From: Flavobacteriales bacterium
GTDB lineage: Bacteria > Bacteroidota > Bacteroidia > Flavobacteriales_D > Parvicellaceae
Reading direction: 5' to 3'
Length of the DNA stretch: 64,000 nucleotides
Assembly (NCBI GenBank): GCA_025210295.1
Contig: JAOASC010000015.1
Coordinates: 62,001 to 126,000 of the forward strand
Each line of letters begins with the position of its first letter. Position 1 is the stretch's first letter. The notes below the pieces were generated by a model. It made no database searches and was not told the origin of the DNA. It was given only the letters and a program-made list of their open reading frames with translations. The translations under genes and the position numbers were made by a program. Below, piece by piece: positions 61,857 to 64,000 of this stretch.

Positions 61857-63275
61857 ATGAGTAAAGAGATAGATGAATCACTTCAGGGCACAGCTACTGT
61901 ATTGTCTAGTATAGATAATGAAAATGCTAAAAAGTTATACTTGGAAAGTTATGGGTGTGCCATGAACTTCTCTGACAGTGAAGTAGTAGCATCGATACTA
62001 AAAAAAGAAGGATATACCACAACTCGAGACTTTGAAGAAGCAGATGTTGTTTTTGTAAACACTTGTTCAATTAGAGATAAGGCTGAACAAACTGTAAGAC
62101 AACGCTTACACATTTTTAAGAAACGTAAACGACAAAAACCAGGTTTGGTTATCGGCGTTTTAGGTTGTATGGCAGAACGATTAAAAGACAGTTTATTAGA
62201 AGAGGAAAAATTAGTCGACTTAGTTGTTGGACCAGATGCATATCGTGATTTACCTAATCTATTAGAAAATGTTCAAGGAGGGCAAAGGGCTGTTAATGTT
62301 CTTTTGTCTCGAGAAGAAACCTATGCTGACATCAGTCCTATTCGTCTTTCTGAAAATGGGGTGACTGCATTTATTTCGATTACAAGAGGATGTGATAATA
62401 TGTGCTCTTTCTGTGTAGTGCCTTTTACTAGAGGTAGAGAAAGAAGTCGAAATCCATTATCAATTGTAGCCGAAGCTAGAGAATTAGTTGAAAATGGTTA
62501 TAAAGAAGTGACCTTATTGGGTCAAAATGTAGATAGCTACAGATGGAATATTAATAAAAAAGGGGAAATTGAAAATCCAGCTATTCCTACCACTTCTTTT
62601 GCTGAGCTATTAGAAATGGTGGCTAAAGTATCCCCAGAATTACGTGTTCGTTTTTCGACTTCCCACCCTAAAGACATGACTGATGAAGTTTTGTACACAA
62701 TGGCTAAGTACAAGAACATCTGTAATTACATCCATTTACCTATTCAGTCGGGAAGTAATGAGATGTTGAAAAAGATGAATAGGAACCATACTGTAGAATG
62801 GTATTTAGAACGTATTCAACGAATTTTTGAGATCATTCCTGATTGTGGAATATCCACTGATATCATTACTGGATTCTGTGATGAGACAGAAGAGAATCAC
62901 CAGGATACTATAAAATTATTTGAGCAAGTTAAGTTTAATTTGGCTTATATGTATTTCTATTCTGAGCGTCCTAAAACGTTGGCAGAACGAAAGTTTGAAG
63001 ACAATGTTCCAATAGAAATCAAAAAACGACGTTTAAATGAAGTCGTGGCTATTCATAGAAACAATGCTTTAGAGCAAAACAAAAAACAAATTGGAAAAAC
63101 CTTTGAAGTATTGATTGAAGGAGCGCCTAAAAAGAATAAAGAACAATTTAGTGGAAGAACTTCGGAAAACTTCTATGTTGTATTTCCAAAAGCAGGGCTT
63201 AAAAAAGGAGAATATATCAATGTTAAAATAACTGATTGCTCTTCAGCTACACTAATTGGTGAAGTAGTCAACTAA
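61857..63275 (+). CDS. miaB: tRNA-2-methylthio-N6-dimethylallyladenosine synthase MiaB
   Basis: This 472-residue radical-SAM methylthiotransferase converts i6A37 to ms2i6A37 in tRNAs. The N-terminal [4Fe-4S] cluster cysteines are in [23 protein letters not shown] and [11 protein letters not shown]. The radical-SAM triad is in [22 protein letters not shown]. The C-terminal TRAM domain is recognisable ([13 protein letters not shown] to [17 protein letters not shown]). It is followed by a sigma-54 activator gene after 12 bases, an arrangement I recall from other Bacteroidota. Confidence 0.97.
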   Translation: MSKEIDESLQGTATVLSSIDNENAKKLYLESYGCAMNFSDSEVVASILKKEGYTTTRDFEEADVVFVNTCSIRDKAEQTVRQRLHIFKKRKRQKPGLVIGVLGCMAERLKDSLLEEEKLVDLVVGPDAYRDLPNLLENVQGGQRAVNVLLSREETYADISPIRLSENGVTAFISITRGCDNMCSFCVVPFTRGRERSRNPLSIVAEARELVENGYKEVTLLGQNVDSYRWNINKKGEIENPAIPTTSFAELLEMVAKVSPELRVRFSTSHPKDMTDEVLYTMAKYKNICNYIHLPIQSGSNEMLKKMNRNHTVEWYLERIQRIFEIIPDCGISTDIITGFCDETEENHQDTIKLFEQVKFNLAYMYFYSERPKTLAERKFEDNVPIEIKKRRLNEVVAIHRNNALEQNKKQIGKTFEVLIEGAPKKNKEQFSGRTSENFYVVFPKAGLKKGEYINVKITDCSSATLIGEVVN

Positions 63276-63287
63276 AACGCAACAACT

Positions 63288-64000
63288 ATGAACAGTACAA
63301 TACAACAAGTTAAACAACGTTTTGGAATCATTGGTAACTCTCCTGGATTAAATAGGGCGTTAGATGTAGCTCTACAAGTTGCCCCAACAGACATCTCTGT
63401 TTTAATTACTGGAGAAAGTGGTGTTGGTAAAGAAATTATTCCTCAAATTATTCATCATTATAGTGCTAGAAAACATAACGAATATATTGCTGTAAACTGT
63501 GGTGCTATACCTGAGGGGACTATAGATTCAGAGCTATTTGGACATGAAAAAGGTGCTTTTACTGGTGCTCAAGGTAGTAGAAAAGGTTATTTTGAAGTAG
63601 CTAATGGAGGGACTATTTTCTTGGATGAAACAGGTGAGCTTCCACTTCAAACGCAAGTCCGCTTATTAAGAGTTTTAGAAACAGGTGAATTTATCAAAGT
63701 AGGTTCCTCTAAAGTCATCAAGACGGATGTTAGAATTATTGCTGCGACCAATGAGAATTTGGGTTTAGCGATACAGAACAATAAGTTTAGAGAAGATTTA
63801 TTCTACCGTTTAAGTACTGTTCCTATAACCCTTCCTCCACTTAGAGAGCGACGTGAGGATATCCACTTGTTGTTTAGAAAATTTGCCTCTACTTTTGCTG
63901 ATAAATACAGGATGCCTACTATACGTTTAACAGATGAAGCTATTCCAGTATTAAACGGTTATAGATGGCCAGGAAACATTAGACAACTAAGAAATTTAAC
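63288..64000 (+). CDS. Sigma-54-dependent transcriptional activator (partial, runs off the window)
   Basis: The visible 237 codons encode an AAA+ sigma-54 interaction domain. Walker A is GESGVGKE, the sigma-54-contact loop is GAFTGA (GHEKGAFTGAQ), Walker B is GGTIFLDETGELP, and arginine fingers lie in FYRLSTVPITLPPLRERRED. RWPGNIRQLRNL near the edge precedes the usual Fis-type DNA-binding domain, which lies beyond the window. Only about 15 residues precede the AAA+ domain, so there is no receiver or GAF sensor. Activity is then likely constitutive or controlled by expression or a partner protein. Confidence 0.9.
   Translation, partial: MNSTIQQVKQRFGIIGNSPGLNRALDVALQVAPTDISVLITGESGVGKEIIPQIIHHYSARKHNEYIAVNCGAIPEGTIDSELFGHEKGAFTGAQGSRKGYFEVANGGTIFLDETGELPLQTQVRLLRVLETGEFIKVGSSKVIKTDVRIIAATNENLGLAIQNNKFREDLFYRLSTVPITLPPLRERREDIHLLFRKFASTFADKYRMPTIRLTDEAIPVLNGYRWPGNIRQLRNL

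Overview
The window is AT-rich, densely coded DNA from a bacterium of the phylum Bacteroidota, almost certainly order Flavobacteriales. The evidence is a gldKLMN type IX secretion/gliding motor, a PorP/SprF-family gene in front of it, gldB and gldC, two giant proteins with type B T9SS sorting domains, an XrtF exosortase locus, and recurrent TAnnTTTG boxes (the Bacteroidota -7 element) just upstream of start codons. I cannot fix the family or genus. No tRNA, rRNA, CRISPR, IS element or prophage is visible, and no gap longer than 300 bases lacks a gene.

Layout. 0-4.1 kb: a CDGSH iron-sulfur protein and a Wzc-like polysaccharide co-polymerase/tyrosine kinase on the minus strand, divergent from a tiny PID-CTERM-like peptide, an XrtF exosortase and its membrane partner. 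4.2-10 kb: glyA, fahA, an alpha/beta hydrolase and a bifunctional Rel/SpoT. 10-17.2 kb: a type B T9SS surface protein, a TPMT-like methyltransferase, and a five-gene envelope operon built round an ECF sigma factor. 17.3-29.7 kb (minus): recA, bcp, a second gldN, an ABC-F ATPase, gldN-M-L-K, porP, gldC and gldB. 29.8-33.6 kb: a beta-barrel protein, nadE, a DUF4294 protein and a GWxTD protein. 33.7-39 kb: fcl, two Wzi-like proteins and a WecA/MraY-type transferase, a probable capsule segment. 39-47.5 kb (minus): an exonuclease, a TPR anti-sigma-like protein, an ECF sigma factor, a TonB plug-only protein, a SprF-like protein and a 1387-residue type B PKD protein. 47.5-52.1 kb: a possible cysteine peptidase, then kynU, a 56-residue membrane ORF and kmo. 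52.1-58 kb: a lipoprotein between inverted repeats, an M23 peptidase and two tandem tail-collar proteins. 58-64 kb: an arginase-fold protein lacking metal ligands, topA, miaB and a sigma-54 activator cut by the window edge.

How the genes fit together. Most of the window serves the cell envelope. GldK/L/M/N and PorP form the secretion motor and outer-membrane ring. The type B proteins are likely cargo, one of them adjacent to its own SprF-like partner. Wzc, WecA, Fcl and Wzi point to a surface polysaccharide, and XrtF may anchor a small Gly/Pro/Cys peptide in the same layer. Two ECF sigma/anti-sigma pairs each sit with envelope proteins. The metabolic genes concern tyrosine and tryptophan breakdown, one-carbon metabolism and NAD synthesis.

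The least explained items are the XrtF/PID-CTERM pair, the plug-only TonB protein with its sigma factor, the duplicated gldN and collar genes (both with locally near-identical DNA tracts), the arginase-like protein without metal ligands, the cysteine-peptidase-like protein, and the 8-bp repeat arrays round the kyn locus.
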